From Salinibacterium sp. (GTDB lineage Bacteria; Actinomycetota; Actinomycetes; Actinomycetales; Microbacteriaceae): a DNA stretch of 64,000 nucleotides. Numbering within the stretch: the stretch's first letter is position 1; every line of letters starts with the position of its first letter. The stretch is taken from assembly GCA_015234465.1 (NCBI GenBank), contig JADGNA010000008.1, positions 248,001 through 312,000 on the forward strand, written 5' to 3'. Positions 44,661 through 55,425 of this stretch are shown here, piece by piece. The notes beneath the pieces were generated by a model. The model worked only from the letters and a program-made list of their open reading frames with translations. It had not been told where the DNA came from and did not search any database. The position numbers and the translations under genes are program-made.

Positions 44661-45289
44661 GCATGGTTTCGACCCTTCGAGACGGTCGCGGAGCGACCTC
44701 CTCAGGACAGGCAGGCTCAACCGGCGACACCACCGAGACCGTGCAGCTCGCCAACGGCCTGAGCTGCAGCATCCCAGCCTCCTCCCCCCTCGCGAAGCTG
44801 CTCAAGTCGCAGCGCACCTGGGTGGGCCCGACCGCGAAGCAGCGCCTCGGCATCCTGCGCCGCGCCAAGTCGATCGCGATCGTCGGCGCCTCGCCCAACC
44901 CCGCCCGTTCGAGCTACTTCGTCGGCACCTACCTGCTGCAGTCGAGCGACTACCGCGTGTACTTCGTGAACCCGAACGCCGACGAGATCCTCGGCCAGAA
45001 GGCCTACCCCGACCTGGCCTCGCTGCCCGAGGTGCCCGACATCGTCGATGTGTTCCGCAAGGCGAGCGACATCCCCGCGGTCATCGACGACGTGCTCGCG
45101 GTCGGCGCGAAGACGATCTGGGTGCAGCTCGGCATCTACAACGAGGAGGCGGCCCGCTACGGCGAGGAGCACGGGCTCACGGTCGTCATGGACCGCTGCC
45201 TCAAGGTCGAGCACGCCCGCTTCCACGGTGGCCTGCACCTGCTCGGCTTCGACACGGGCGTCATCTCGTCGCGCAAGGCGATCGCGTAG
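44657..45289 (+). CDS. CoA-binding domain protein (YccU-like)
   Basis: A 210-residue Rossmann-fold protein. The CoA-binding fold begins near residue 70 (AIVGASPNPARSSYFVGTYLLQ), with YFVNPNADEILGQKAYPDLASLPEVPDIVDVFR and VMDRCLKVEHARF. Function in the family is unclear; it is usually next to metY in actinobacteria. The N-terminal residues 3-22 (VSTLRDGRGATSSGQAGS) look like a translated repeat rather than part of the fold; GTG at 44741 is a shorter alternative start. Confidence 0.85.
   Translation: MSMVSTLRDGRGATSSGQAGSTGDTTETVQLANGLSCSIPASSPLAKLLKSQRTWVGPTAKQRLGILRRAKSIAIVGASPNPARSSYFVGTYLLQSSDYRVYFVNPNADEILGQKAYPDLASLPEVPDIVDVFRKASDIPAVIDDVLAVGAKTIWVQLGIYNEEAARYGEEHGLTVVMDRCLKVEHARFHGGLHLLGFDTGVISSRKAIA
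44665..44722. repeat. REP-like sequence in the 5' end of the CoA-binding gene
   Basis: The segment has GGTTTCGAC, GAGACGGTCGC and a GGTCGC-GGA-GCGACC hairpin (44684-44698) followed by CTCCTCAGGACAGGC and GGCTCAACC. It resembles the palindromic GGTTTCGA...GCTCAACC repeats that I associate with Microbacteriaceae genomes (from memory). It sits inside coding sequence. Confidence 0.4.
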
Positions 45290-45328
45290 GCACTCGCCAG
45301 TGTCGGCGGATGCTGGCACGATTCGCTC

Positions 45329-45742
45329 ATGGACCAGCGACTGAGCCTCATCACGCTCGTTGTCGATGACGTCGAGCGTTCCCGTACGTTCTTCGTCGAC
45401 GGCCTCGGGTGGCGCCCCGAAGTGTTCGTCGATGGCGAGGTGCTCATGCTGCGCGTGGGCGAGCGTCTCGCGCTGTCCCTCTGGGACCGTGGGCACGCCG
45501 AGGCAGAGATCGGCACGGTCTCGCGGGACGGCTCCGCCCCCGTGACGCTCGCGCACAACGTCGCGAGCGAGGCCGAGGTCGACGCCGTCATCCGGACGGC
45601 ACGGTCGGCGGGGGCGCGCATCCTGGCCGAGCCGCAGCGGCGGGACTGGGGCGGATATTCCGGCTACTTCGCCGACCCGGACGGCTTCCGCTGGGAGGTC
45701 GCGCACAACCCCGGACCGTTCGGCCAGTCGCTGTTGCCGTGA
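45329..45742 (+). CDS. VOC family (glyoxalase/bleomycin resistance-like) protein
   Basis: A 137-residue protein with two VOC beta-alpha-beta-beta-beta modules: LITLVVDDVERSRTFFVDGLGWRP at the start and YFADPDGFRWEVAHNP at the end. A metal-binding glutamate is present in WEVAHN-type context, but the first-module His is replaced. Function unknown. CACGAT lies 6 nt before the ATG. Confidence 0.85.
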   Translation: MDQRLSLITLVVDDVERSRTFFVDGLGWRPEVFVDGEVLMLRVGERLALSLWDRGHAEAEIGTVSRDGSAPVTLAHNVASEAEVDAVIRTARSAGARILAEPQRRDWGGYSGYFADPDGFRWEVAHNPGPFGQSLLP

Positions 45743-45760
45743 GCCGAGACGGCGCCTCAA

Positions 45761-45766
45761 TAGGCT
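45761..45766 (+). promoter_or_regulatory. -10-like hexamer of the MBL-fold gene
   Basis: TAGGCT, 6 nt upstream of the ATG at 45773; no Shine-Dalgarno. Confidence 0.5.
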
Positions 45767-45772
45767 GACAGC

Positions 45773-46432
45773 ATGACCCTGCTTCACGATCTCGGTTTCG
45801 CCGTCATCCGCTCCGTGTCGGTGTCGGACATGAATAACAACGTGTACCTCGTCACCTCTCGCACCTCAGGCGCGCAGGTGCTCATCGACGCCGCGAACGA
45901 CTGGCCAGTGATCGAGGGGATGCTCGAAGACGCTCGCGACGACGCAGCGGCGGCGACATCCGTGGGGGCGATCGTGACGACCCACCAGCATCGGGACCAC
46001 ATCGGAGCCCTGGCGGAGGCGAGACGCGCAACGGGCGCTCCCCTGCTTGCGGGTGCCGACGATGCCGACGCGATCGAGGGGCACACGGGGGTTGCGATCG
46101 ACCGGCGGCTGTCGCATGGCGACACGGTCGCGGTCGACGACCTCTCCCTTGGCATCGTGCACCTTCGCGGGCACACCCCGGGGTCGGTCGCACTCGTGCT
46201 CGATGGCACAAGCGGCCCGACGCACCTGTTCACGGGCGACAGCCTGTTCCCGGGCGGGGTCGGCAACACGTGGGGAGACGCGGGGCGCTTCGAGCAGCTC
46301 TTCACTGACGTGAGCGAGCGGCTCTTCGGGGCGTTCGGCGACGACACCCACGTGCATCCGGGCCATGGTGCCGGCACGACGCTGGGGGCGGAACGCCCGC
46401 ACCTCGAGGAATGGCGGGCGCGCGGCTGGTAG
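45773..46432 (+). CDS. MBL-fold metallohydrolase (glyoxalase II-like)
   Basis: A 219-residue metallo-beta-lactamase-fold protein. The metal motif is THQHRDHIG (near residue 67), LRGHTPGSVALVLDG supplies the next His, FTGDSLFPGGVGNTWGD the bridging Asp, and HPGHGAGTTLGAE the last His. The pattern is like hydroxyacylglutathione hydrolase and related thioesterases. Substrate not known. Leaderless promoter upstream. Confidence 0.9.
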   Translation: MTLLHDLGFAVIRSVSVSDMNNNVYLVTSRTSGAQVLIDAANDWPVIEGMLEDARDDAAAATSVGAIVTTHQHRDHIGALAEARRATGAPLLAGADDADAIEGHTGVAIDRRLSHGDTVAVDDLSLGIVHLRGHTPGSVALVLDGTSGPTHLFTGDSLFPGGVGNTWGDAGRFEQLFTDVSERLFGAFGDDTHVHPGHGAGTTLGAERPHLEEWRARGW

Positions 46433-46497
46433 TCGGGCCGGTTCACCCCCTCTCGCGGGGATGACCCGACCCGAGAGTTTCGCAAGACTTGGTGCCC

Positions 46498-46938
46498 ATG
46501 AGAACACGGCGGTCGGTCGATATCCCTCGAGACGCCGCATCGGTGTTCGGCTACCTCTCCCGCGTGGAGAACGAAGTCCAGTGGCGCGAGTCGATCGTCG
46601 AGAGCCGGTACCGCCACGCAAGTGAGCCCGCCGTCGGAGTCCGCGGTGAGACCCATGTCGAGATGGGCGGACGGGGCGTCGTCATGCGCTGGGATATCAG
46701 CGAGTTCGAACCGGAGACGCTCGTGGCATGGACACTCGACGGTTCACCTTGGAACGGCGGTGGCAGCTATCGAGTCGTGCCGACCGACTCGGGATGCCGG
46801 CTGACTGCCTCGCTCGAGGTGCGCCTCCACGGCGTCATGCGCGTGCTCGAACCGATCCTGTGGCTGAACTTCTCGCGAGGTCTCCGGGGCGACCTCGCGA
46901 GCGTGCAGGAGCTGCTGTCGGGGTCGCCGCGACGGTGA
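46498..46938 (+). CDS. SRPBCC family protein
   Basis: A 146-residue protein with the START-like SRPBCC fold: VDIPRDAASVFGYLSRVENEVQW at the start, then alternating strands and a C-terminal helix (RGLRGDLASVQELLSG). It probably binds a hydrophobic ligand; no catalytic residues can be assigned. The ATG at 46498 is used; GTG at 46492 is a possible alternative. It lies 65 nt after the MBL gene, on the same strand. Confidence 0.8.
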   Translation: MRTRRSVDIPRDAASVFGYLSRVENEVQWRESIVESRYRHASEPAVGVRGETHVEMGGRGVVMRWDISEFEPETLVAWTLDGSPWNGGGSYRVVPTDSGCRLTASLEVRLHGVMRVLEPILWLNFSRGLRGDLASVQELLSGSPRR

Positions 46939-47032
46939 GGTCCTGCGCGGGGTAGCGCTCCGCGCGGCCGGGGACATCCGGGGTCCCCCTTTCTGGGGAC
47001 TGGATCCGGTGAAGCGGGGTACATCGTGACGA

Positions 47033-47038
47033 TATATT
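47033..47038 (+). promoter_or_regulatory. candidate -10 of the GT2-GH18 operon
   Basis: TATATT, in an AT-rich patch unusual for this DNA. Transcription would begin close to 47044, just at a GTGGCCGG/CCGGCCAC hairpin (47044-47070), leaving AAAGGA (47071-47076) as ribosome site. Confidence 0.4.
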
Positions 47039-47043
47039 AGAGA

Positions 47044-47070
47044 GTGGCCGGTGTCCCCGAAGCCGGCCAC
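47044..47070 (+). promoter_or_regulatory. 5'-leader hairpin abutting the GT2 ribosome-binding site
   Basis: GTGGCCGG and CCGGCCAC form a perfect 8-bp stem with an 11-nt loop, ending one base before AAAGGA. It could protect or modulate ribosome access. GGGGTCC at 46980 is also complementary to the GGACCCC that overlaps the Shine-Dalgarno, but it would lie upstream of the predicted TSS. Confidence 0.45.
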
Positions 47071-47081
47071 AAAGGACCCCA

Positions 47082-49391
47082 ATGCCGCGCCCCGAATCCA
47101 CCGTACGACGCCGCCAATGGGGAGCCGAGTCCCGCGTGACTCCCCTCCCCACGACTCATCCGAAACCGAGCGACGAGAAGATCACCCTCGCCCGGGCCGC
47201 CATCGTGCTGACGGTCGCCCTCTGGGTGCTCTACGTCATCTGGACGATCCTGCGCCAGTTCATCAACAACGAGATCGGCGGCTTCCGATTCACGATGGAG
47301 GCCTTCTCCTACCTCGTGGTCGTGACCTTCCTCACCTTCTCCGCGCTCATGTACCTGCTCGCGCGGCACGGAGCACTCCAGCGGTTCCGTGCGTATGAGC
47401 GCACACCCCGCGCCGAGATCGATCGGCACTTCGCAGGCAAGGACAGCGCAATCACCGTGCTGGTGCCTTCCTACCGGGAGGAGCCGGATGTCGTTCGGGC
47501 CACGCTGTGGTCCGCCTGCCTCCAGGAGTTTCCCTCGGTGCGTGTCGTGCTCCTCGTCGACGACCCGCCCCACCCCAGCGACCCCTCGGCCGCGGAGGAC
47601 CTCGAACGCACCCGAGGGCTTGCCGACGAGATCTCGCAGGAGCTCAGCGAACCAGCGGCCCGCTTCGAGGCGGCCCGGCTCGACTTCGAACACGACGGCG
47701 CCACGGGCGACGCCAGCGCTGACGCCGTGCGGCGACTCGCGGAACACTACGCCTGGGCCGCCGAGTGGATCAGCCACAAGGCTGAGACCGAGAAGCGTGA
47801 AGACCACGTCGACGACTTCTTCGTCAACCAGGTGCTGCTCGGCCTCGCGGGAGACCTGGCCACGACCGGCCGAGCCCTGGCAACCGCTGCCGACCGCGAC
47901 GAAACCCTGCCGGCAGCGCGCATGCTTGAGCTCCACCAGCGACTCGAGCGCATCTTCCGCGCCGAAGTCGCGACCTTCGAGCGAAAGCTCTTCGCATCCC
48001 TCTCGCACGAGGCCAACAAGGCGATGAACCTCAACGCCTACATCGGCCTGATGGGAGGCTCCTACCGCATCGAGGAGACGCCGAGCGGCCGGGTGCTGCG
48101 CCCCGTCACGGATGCCCGCCAGGCAGACCTCGTCATCCCCGACACCGAGTACATCCTTACGCTCGACGCCGACTCGCTGCTCCTGCGTGAGTACTGCCTG
48201 AGGCTCGTGCACTTCATGGAGCAGCCGGGCAACGAGCGTGTGGGCGTGACGCAGACCCCGTATTCGTCGTTCCGCGGAGCGGCGACCCGCATCGAGCGGC
48301 TCGCGGGAGCAACGACCGACCTGCAGCACATCCTTCACCAGGGCAAGACCCACTACGACGCAACCTTCTGGGTGGGCGCGAACGCGGTGATCCGCAAAGC
48401 CGCCCTCGAAGACATCGTCGAGACCGAGACATCCGGTGGCTTCGTCGTGAAGCGCTATGTGCAGGACCGGACCGTCATCGAAGACACCGAATCGAGCATC
48501 GACCTCGGCACGCACGGCTGGTCGCTCGCGAACCACCCGGAGCGCCTCAGCTACAGCGCGACCCCGCCCGACTTCGGTTCGCTCGTCGTGCAGCGACGGC
48601 GTTGGGCCAACGGTGGTCTGCTCATCATGCCGAAACTCGTGCGGCAGGTGCGCGAGCGCCGGGCCAGGGGCGAGAGGGTGCGGCTGAGCGAGATCCTGCT
48701 GCGCGTCAACTACATGGCATCGATCACGTGGGCCAGCTTCGGCCTGCTGTTCCTGCTCGCCTACCCCTACGACAGCCGCCTGCTGAGCCCCGTCGTACTG
48801 ATGGCCGCGCTCCCCTACTTCATCGCCATGGGCACCGACCTGCGCTACAGCGGATACCGGTTCAGCGACATCCTGCGCATCTACGGCTTCAACCTGATCC
48901 TGCTGCCGGTCAACCTGGCCGGCGTGCTCAAGTCGATCGAGCAGGCGCTCACGGGGCGCAAGATTCCCTTTGCCCGCACCCCGAAGGTGCGCAACCGCAC
49001 CTCCGTGCCCGTGATCTACCTGCTGTCGCCCCTCGCGATCATCGCCTTCTCGGTGCTCACGTTCATGCGCGACGTGCAAGTGGGCAACTGGGGCAACGCC
49101 GCCTTCGCCGCGTTCAACGCCATCCTCGCCACCTACGCGACGATCGCATACATCGGCATCGGCAACATGATCGTCGACCTGTGGCGGGCGGCGATCGGCT
49201 GGCTCTTCGTGGAGGTGCCGCCCAAGGCTCCGCCCGCACCGCCCGAAGACGCCGAGCCCGACTGGCGGGCCGTGCTCTACTACGGCGACGAGTCGGTGGG
49301 CACCCTGCGTCACGAACTCACCCACGTGGAGGCGGCAGAGCCCGCTCCCGCGAAGCAGGCCACCCCGAGTCGCGAGGAGGTCGCATCATGA
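47082..49391 (+). CDS. processive glycosyltransferase family 2 (cellulose/chitin/hyaluronan-synthase-like)
   Basis: A 769-residue membrane synthase. Two N-terminal helices (about 38-60 and 72-95) precede the GT-A domain: VLVPSYREE (near 128), VDDPPHP (first Asp), LDADSLLL (DxD, near 363), IEDTES and the product-binding QRRRWANG (near 508), the D,D,D,QxxRW layout of processive synthases. Four to six further helices follow. The insert between VDDPP and LDADS (about 200 residues, largely helical and charged) is unusual and longer than in typical cellulose synthases. The polymer is unknown. ATGA overlap couples it to the GH18-like gene. Confidence 0.88.
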   Translation: MPRPESTVRRRQWGAESRVTPLPTTHPKPSDEKITLARAAIVLTVALWVLYVIWTILRQFINNEIGGFRFTMEAFSYLVVVTFLTFSALMYLLARHGALQRFRAYERTPRAEIDRHFAGKDSAITVLVPSYREEPDVVRATLWSACLQEFPSVRVVLLVDDPPHPSDPSAAEDLERTRGLADEISQELSEPAARFEAARLDFEHDGATGDASADAVRRLAEHYAWAAEWISHKAETEKREDHVDDFFVNQVLLGLAGDLATTGRALATAADRDETLPAARMLELHQRLERIFRAEVATFERKLFASLSHEANKAMNLNAYIGLMGGSYRIEETPSGRVLRPVTDARQADLVIPDTEYILTLDADSLLLREYCLRLVHFMEQPGNERVGVTQTPYSSFRGAATRIERLAGATTDLQHILHQGKTHYDATFWVGANAVIRKAALEDIVETETSGGFVVKRYVQDRTVIEDTESSIDLGTHGWSLANHPERLSYSATPPDFGSLVVQRRRWANGGLLIMPKLVRQVRERRARGERVRLSEILLRVNYMASITWASFGLLFLLAYPYDSRLLSPVVLMAALPYFIAMGTDLRYSGYRFSDILRIYGFNLILLPVNLAGVLKSIEQALTGRKIPFARTPKVRNRTSVPVIYLLSPLAIIAFSVLTFMRDVQVGNWGNAAFAAFNAILATYATIAYIGIGNMIVDLWRAAIGWLFVEVPPKAPPAPPEDAEPDWRAVLYYGDESVGTLRHELTHVEAAEPAPAKQATPSREEVAS

Positions 49392-50947
49392 GCGCGACAC
49401 ACAGCGGGCCCACCCGCAGGTTGTCGAAGCTGCGCCTGACGATCGCCCTCGCGGTCATCTGCGCCGTCGTCGCCGCCGGATTCATCAACGTGCGCGACTG
49501 GGCCGTCTCGCGCGATGTCGTCTCGGCGGAACCCTGGTTCGCAGGCTACGTCGACGTCACGGCGACACCCCACCACGAGTTCGAGAACCCCGCAGGCGAG
49601 AGCAGTTCGCAGGTGATGCTCTCCTTCATCGTCGCCGCGGCCGACGCGCCCTGCACACCCACCTGGGGTGGTGCATACACGCTGGCGGCCGCCGCAACCG
49701 ACCTCGACCTCGACCGGCGCATCGCGCGCCTCGAGCAGCAGGGCGGAGCCATCGGCATCTCCTTCGGCGGGCTACTCAACGACGAACTCGCGACATCGTG
49801 CACGGATGCCCGTTCCCTCACTCGCGCCTACGAGACCGTGATCGAGCGCTATGGCGCCTCGACGATCGACCTCGACATCGAGGGAGAGAACCTCACCGAC
49901 TCGGAGGCCGGCGAGCGACGCGCGCAGGCCATCGCGGGCGTGCAGCAGTCGCGCCGGGCTGCGGGAGAAGACCTCGCGGTGTGGCTGACGCTGCCCGCCG
50001 CGACCTTCGGCCTCACGGAGGACGGAACGACCTTCGTGGCCCAGATGCTCGCGGCCGGTGTCGACATCGCAGGGGTCAACGTCATGACGATGAACTTCGG
50101 CGACAGCCTCGATGACGGCGAGACGATGGCGGATGCCTCGGCTCGCGCACTCCGCGAGACCCACCGCCAGCTCGGCATCCTCTACTCGCAGGCTGACACT
50201 CCGCTCTCGAGCGCGACGCTGTGGCGCAAGCTGGGGGCGACGCCCATGATCGGCCAGAACGATGTCGCGACGGAGGTGTTCACGCTTGAGGATGCAACCG
50301 CGCTCAACGCCTTCAGCCTGGAGCAGGGCCTCGGCCGCCTCTCGATGTGGTCACTCAACCGCGACACCGAGTGCGGCCCCAACTATGTGCACCTGACGCG
50401 AGTCTCGGATTCGTGCAGCGGAGTGGAGCAGGGCACCACGCGGTTCGCGGACCTGCTCGCCGCCGACTTCGATGGCGCACTCGAGAGCTCGGCTGGGGCG
50501 ATCACCCTCGCGGAACCGCAGGACGGCGAGATAGTGGACGACCCCGAGACGAGCCCGTACCCGATCTGGAACGAAACGGCCTCCTACCCCGCCGGCACGA
50601 AGGTCGTGTGGAAGCAGGCCGTCTACCAGACGAAGTGGTGGACCTCGGGTGACGCCCCCGACGCACCCGTGCTCAGTTCCTTCGAGACCCCGTGGACGCT
50701 CCTCGGGCCAGTGCTTGAGGGAGAGAAACCGGTCGACCAGCCAACCATCCCCGCCGGCATGTACCCGGAGTGGGACGGCATGGCGGTCTTCGAGAAGGGC
50801 GACCGGGTCATCTTCGACGGCCTCGCCTACGAAGCGAAGTGGTGGACGACGGCCGACAGCCCGGAGAAGTACAGCGCCGATCCTGGCGGTGCCGCCTGGC
50901 GCCCGCTCACTGTCGAGGAGATCGAGGAGGCCGTCGCGGCGGAGTGA
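49388..50947 (+). CDS. secreted or anchored GH18-like glycosidase with two CBM5/12 (ChtBD3) modules
   Basis: A 519-residue protein. A hydrophobic segment at about 18-35 acts as a signal anchor. The TIM barrel has STIDLDIEGEN (about 158-168), matching the GH18 DxxDxDxE catalytic loop, with the acid Glu present, and GVNVMTMNFGD further on. Two chitin-binding-type modules follow near 395-435 and 455-500 (YPIWNETASYPAGTKVVW... and YPEWDGMAVFEKGDRVIF...), each with a KWWT tryptophan pair. Overlap with the GT2 gene implies the two proteins act on the same polymer, probably containing GlcNAc. Confidence 0.88.
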   Translation: MSATHSGPTRRLSKLRLTIALAVICAVVAAGFINVRDWAVSRDVVSAEPWFAGYVDVTATPHHEFENPAGESSSQVMLSFIVAAADAPCTPTWGGAYTLAAAATDLDLDRRIARLEQQGGAIGISFGGLLNDELATSCTDARSLTRAYETVIERYGASTIDLDIEGENLTDSEAGERRAQAIAGVQQSRRAAGEDLAVWLTLPAATFGLTEDGTTFVAQMLAAGVDIAGVNVMTMNFGDSLDDGETMADASARALRETHRQLGILYSQADTPLSSATLWRKLGATPMIGQNDVATEVFTLEDATALNAFSLEQGLGRLSMWSLNRDTECGPNYVHLTRVSDSCSGVEQGTTRFADLLAADFDGALESSAGAITLAEPQDGEIVDDPETSPYPIWNETASYPAGTKVVWKQAVYQTKWWTSGDAPDAPVLSSFETPWTLLGPVLEGEKPVDQPTIPAGMYPEWDGMAVFEKGDRVIFDGLAYEAKWWTTADSPEKYSADPGGAAWRPLTVEEIEEAVAAE

Positions 50948-51003
50948 GCCGAAAGGGCCGCGTGGGGGTTCGTGCGCTTCCCCTCGCCGGGACGGGTCGG
51001 GCT

Positions 51004-51009
51004 TAGCAT
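51004..51009 (+). promoter_or_regulatory. -10-like hexamer of pdxH
   Basis: TAGCAT, 7 nt upstream of the ATG at 51017; no Shine-Dalgarno. Confidence 0.5.
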
Positions 51010-51016
51010 TGCGACC

Positions 51017-51649
51017 ATGAACTACCCGCAGACCCTCAGCGGCGACGGCGGCCTTGAGCTGCCCGAGTTCGACTCGCCCCCACGCGACCCCGGTGCGCTG
51101 CTCGTGACCTGGTTCTCGCGCGCCGAACAATTGGGCGCGCGCGAGCACCTCGCGGTCGCGCTCGCAACGGCGGATGCTGACGGCCGACCCTCAAACCGCA
51201 TGGTGCTGCTGAAGCGAGTGGATGCCGCGGGCGTGACATTCACCACGACGGCGACGAGCCGCAAGGGGCGCGAACTCGCGGGGCAGCCATGGGGCGCGAT
51301 GACGGCCTATTGGCGCGAGACGATCCAGCAGGTGCGTCTGGCCGGGCCCGTGCGGCGGCTCAGCGAGGAGGAATCCGACGCGCTCTTCGCCGCGCGACCC
51401 ATCCCGTCCCAGGCATCCGCGATCGCATCGCACCAGGGTGAGCCGCTCGACGACCCTGCCGACCTCGTGGCGCGGGCGGCCGCCCTCGCCGCATCACCCG
51501 AGGCCCTGCCCCGGCCCGAGTACTGGTACGGCTACCGGCTCGAGCCCGAGGTCGTCGAGTTCTGGCACGGCACCGTGCACCGGCTGCACCGGCGCCTGCT
51601 GTACGAACGCAACGGCGACGCCTGGTCGCACCGGCGACTGCAGCCCTAG
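51017..51649 (+). CDS. pdxH: pyridoxine/pyridoxamine 5'-phosphate oxidase
   Basis: A 210-residue FMN enzyme making pyridoxal 5'-phosphate. SNRMVLLKRVDAAGVTFTTTATSRKGRELAGQPWGAMTAYW and QVRLAGPVRRLSEEESDALFAARP are the FMN and substrate regions, and the C-terminus EYWYGYRLEPEVVEFWHG with RLHRRLLYERNG-W is the PNPOx signature. The ATG at 51017 is chosen over a longer frame; it is leaderless by position. Confidence 0.95.
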   Translation: MNYPQTLSGDGGLELPEFDSPPRDPGALLVTWFSRAEQLGAREHLAVALATADADGRPSNRMVLLKRVDAAGVTFTTTATSRKGRELAGQPWGAMTAYWRETIQQVRLAGPVRRLSEEESDALFAARPIPSQASAIASHQGEPLDDPADLVARAAALAASPEALPRPEYWYGYRLEPEVVEFWHGTVHRLHRRLLYERNGDAWSHRRLQP

Positions 51650-51671
51650 CGTCGCGGTCGCACCGGTGGGC

Positions 51672-52448
51672 TCAGCCCTTGTTGCGGTGCTGCCGAATCG
51701 CCTTGATCGCGAGCTGTGTGGCCGTGAAGACGAGGAGCAGCGCGAAGAGCACGCTGCCGAGCTGCGGGTCTACGAGGGACGCCACCGCGATTCCGCCGAA
51801 CGATGACGGCACCGCGAAGAGGCCGATCATGAGCGCCCCCTTCACATCGGCGTTGCCGTTGCGAAGGTTGTTGATCGTGCCCGTGATCGCCGTGGGGATC
51901 ATCATGACGAGCGAAGACCCCTTCGCGACGAGGTCCCCCATGCCGAAGAGCACGATCATCACGGGAACCACGATCACGCCGCCCCCGACACCGAGGAGCC
52001 CCGACAGGATGCCCGTGGCGAGTCCGACCCCGGCGAGCGCGAGCACTGAACCGAGCGAGTAGACGAACTCGCCGCCGCGGTCGGGCACGGTGAAGAAGAG
52101 ACTCGCGGCCATGACCACCTGGAAGGCGATGAAGCCCCACCTGAGCCAGAGCTGCGAGATGCGTGCCAGGAGTGCCGTGCCGATGATGGAGCCGACGATG
52201 GCGCCGGCCGCGAGGCATCCGGCCACAACCCAGTCGACGTCACCGTTGATCGCGTAGCCGAGCGAGCCCGCGATCGCCGTGGGCAGGATAGCCGAGAGGG
52301 ACGTGCCGCTCGCGCGACGCTGCTGGTAATGCAGCAGGATCACCAGCAGCGGCACGATGACGATGCCACCGCCCACCCCGAACAGGCCAGAGAAGAAGCC
52401 CGCAAGGATGCCCGTGAGGGCGAGGAGGAGCACGCGACGAGTCTTCAT
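51672..52448 (-). CDS. sulfite exporter TauE/SafE family permease (TSUP)
   Basis: A 258-residue membrane protein with about eight helices. The duplicated signature is seen twice: GFFSGLFGVGGGIVIVPLL near the start and GILSGLLGVGGGVIVVPVM in the middle, the hallmark of the TSUP family. Substrates include sulfite, sulfoacetate and related anions; unknown here. The ATG at 52448 begins the first helix; upstream residues of a longer frame are low-complexity. Confidence 0.92.
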   Translation of the reverse strand: MKTRRVLLLALTGILAGFFSGLFGVGGGIVIVPLLVILLHYQQRRASGTSLSAILPTAIAGSLGYAINGDVDWVVAGCLAAGAIVGSIIGTALLARISQLWLRWGFIAFQVVMAASLFFTVPDRGGEFVYSLGSVLALAGVGLATGILSGLLGVGGGVIVVPVMIVLFGMGDLVAKGSSLVMMIPTAITGTINNLRNGNADVKGALMIGLFAVPSSFGGIAVASLVDPQLGSVLFALLLVFTATQLAIKAIRQHRNKG

Positions 52449-52500
52449 GGGCGCTTTCGGGAAGGGCCGGGCAGGGGCTGGAGCAGGGGGCCGGGTCGGC

Positions 52501-54472
<1,972 letters not shown>

Positions 54473-54507
54473 GACACTCCTTCGTGGTGCTGTCGCTTGT
54501 GCCTGGC

Positions 54508-55425
54508 TCAGTGCCGGCCGGGAACGGTGAAGTTGAACACGCCCTCGTCGAAGGAGTTATACCCCGCGTAGTCGACGAGTTCGTAAAGACGGGCCCGCGT
54601 GAGCATCTCGGGCACGGATGCCTCCTGCGTGCCCTCGGCGACGATCGTGTCGAGCACGCGCTCGGCTGCCCCCATCGCCGCCCGCAGCAGGGTGACGGGG
54701 TAGATGACGATGTTGACGCCGACATCCCGAAGCTGCTCGGTAGTGAAGAGGGCGCTCTTACCGAACTCCGTCATGTTGGCGAGGATCGGCACGTCGATCG
54801 CCTTCCGCACGGCCTCGAACTCGCTGAGGTCGGCCATCGCCTCGGGGAAGATCGCGTCGGCACCCGCATCCACGAGCGCCTTCATGCGGTCAATGGATGC
54901 CGCGAGCCCGGCTTCCCCAGGGATCGTGCCCCGCAGGTCGGTGCGGGCCATGATGAGCAGGTTCGCGTCGCGGCGGGTCTCGACCGCGGCGCGCACGCGC
55001 TTGATTGCAGTGTCGTCATCCACGACCGCCTTGCCGTCGAGGTGACCGCAGCGCTTGGGGTTGACCTGGTCCTCGATGTGCACGCCAGCGACGCCAGCGT
55101 CCTCGAGTTCATGGATCGTGCGGGCGACGTTCATGGGCTCGCCGAAGCCCGTGTCGATGTCGACGAGCGACGGGAGGTCGGTCATCCGGCTGATCTGGCC
55201 GGCGCGCTGGGCGACCTCGGTGAGGGTCGTGAGGCCGATATCGGGCAGTCCGAGCTCATTGCTGAGCACGGCGCCCGAGATGTAGACGCCCTCGAAGCCC
55301 TTCTCCTCGATGAGCCGCGTGCTCAACGGGGTGAAGGACCCCGGGAAGCGCTGGAGCTCGCCGCTCGCAAGGCGCTCGCGGAGCGTGGCCCGCTTCTCGG
55401 CGGGGGTCTTGGTGGAGTACAGCAT
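54508..55425 (-). CDS. prpB: methylisocitrate lyase
   Basis: A 305-residue ICL/PEP-mutase-family lyase cleaving 2-methylisocitrate to pyruvate and succinate. VYISGAVLSNELGLPDIG, DIDTGFGEP, GVHIEDQVNPKRCGHLDGK (active-site Cys in KRCGH) and NMTEFGKS are characteristic. Its ATG overlaps the prpD stop by one base (TGATG), so the two enzymes are coupled. Confidence 0.96.
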   Translation of the reverse strand: MLYSTKTPAEKRATLRERLASGELQRFPGSFTPLSTRLIEEKGFEGVYISGAVLSNELGLPDIGLTTLTEVAQRAGQISRMTDLPSLVDIDTGFGEPMNVARTIHELEDAGVAGVHIEDQVNPKRCGHLDGKAVVDDDTAIKRVRAAVETRRDANLLIMARTDLRGTIPGEAGLAASIDRMKALVDAGADAIFPEAMADLSEFEAVRKAIDVPILANMTEFGKSALFTTEQLRDVGVNIVIYPVTLLRAAMGAAERVLDTIVAEGTQEASVPEMLTRARLYELVDYAGYNSFDEGVFNFTVPGRH

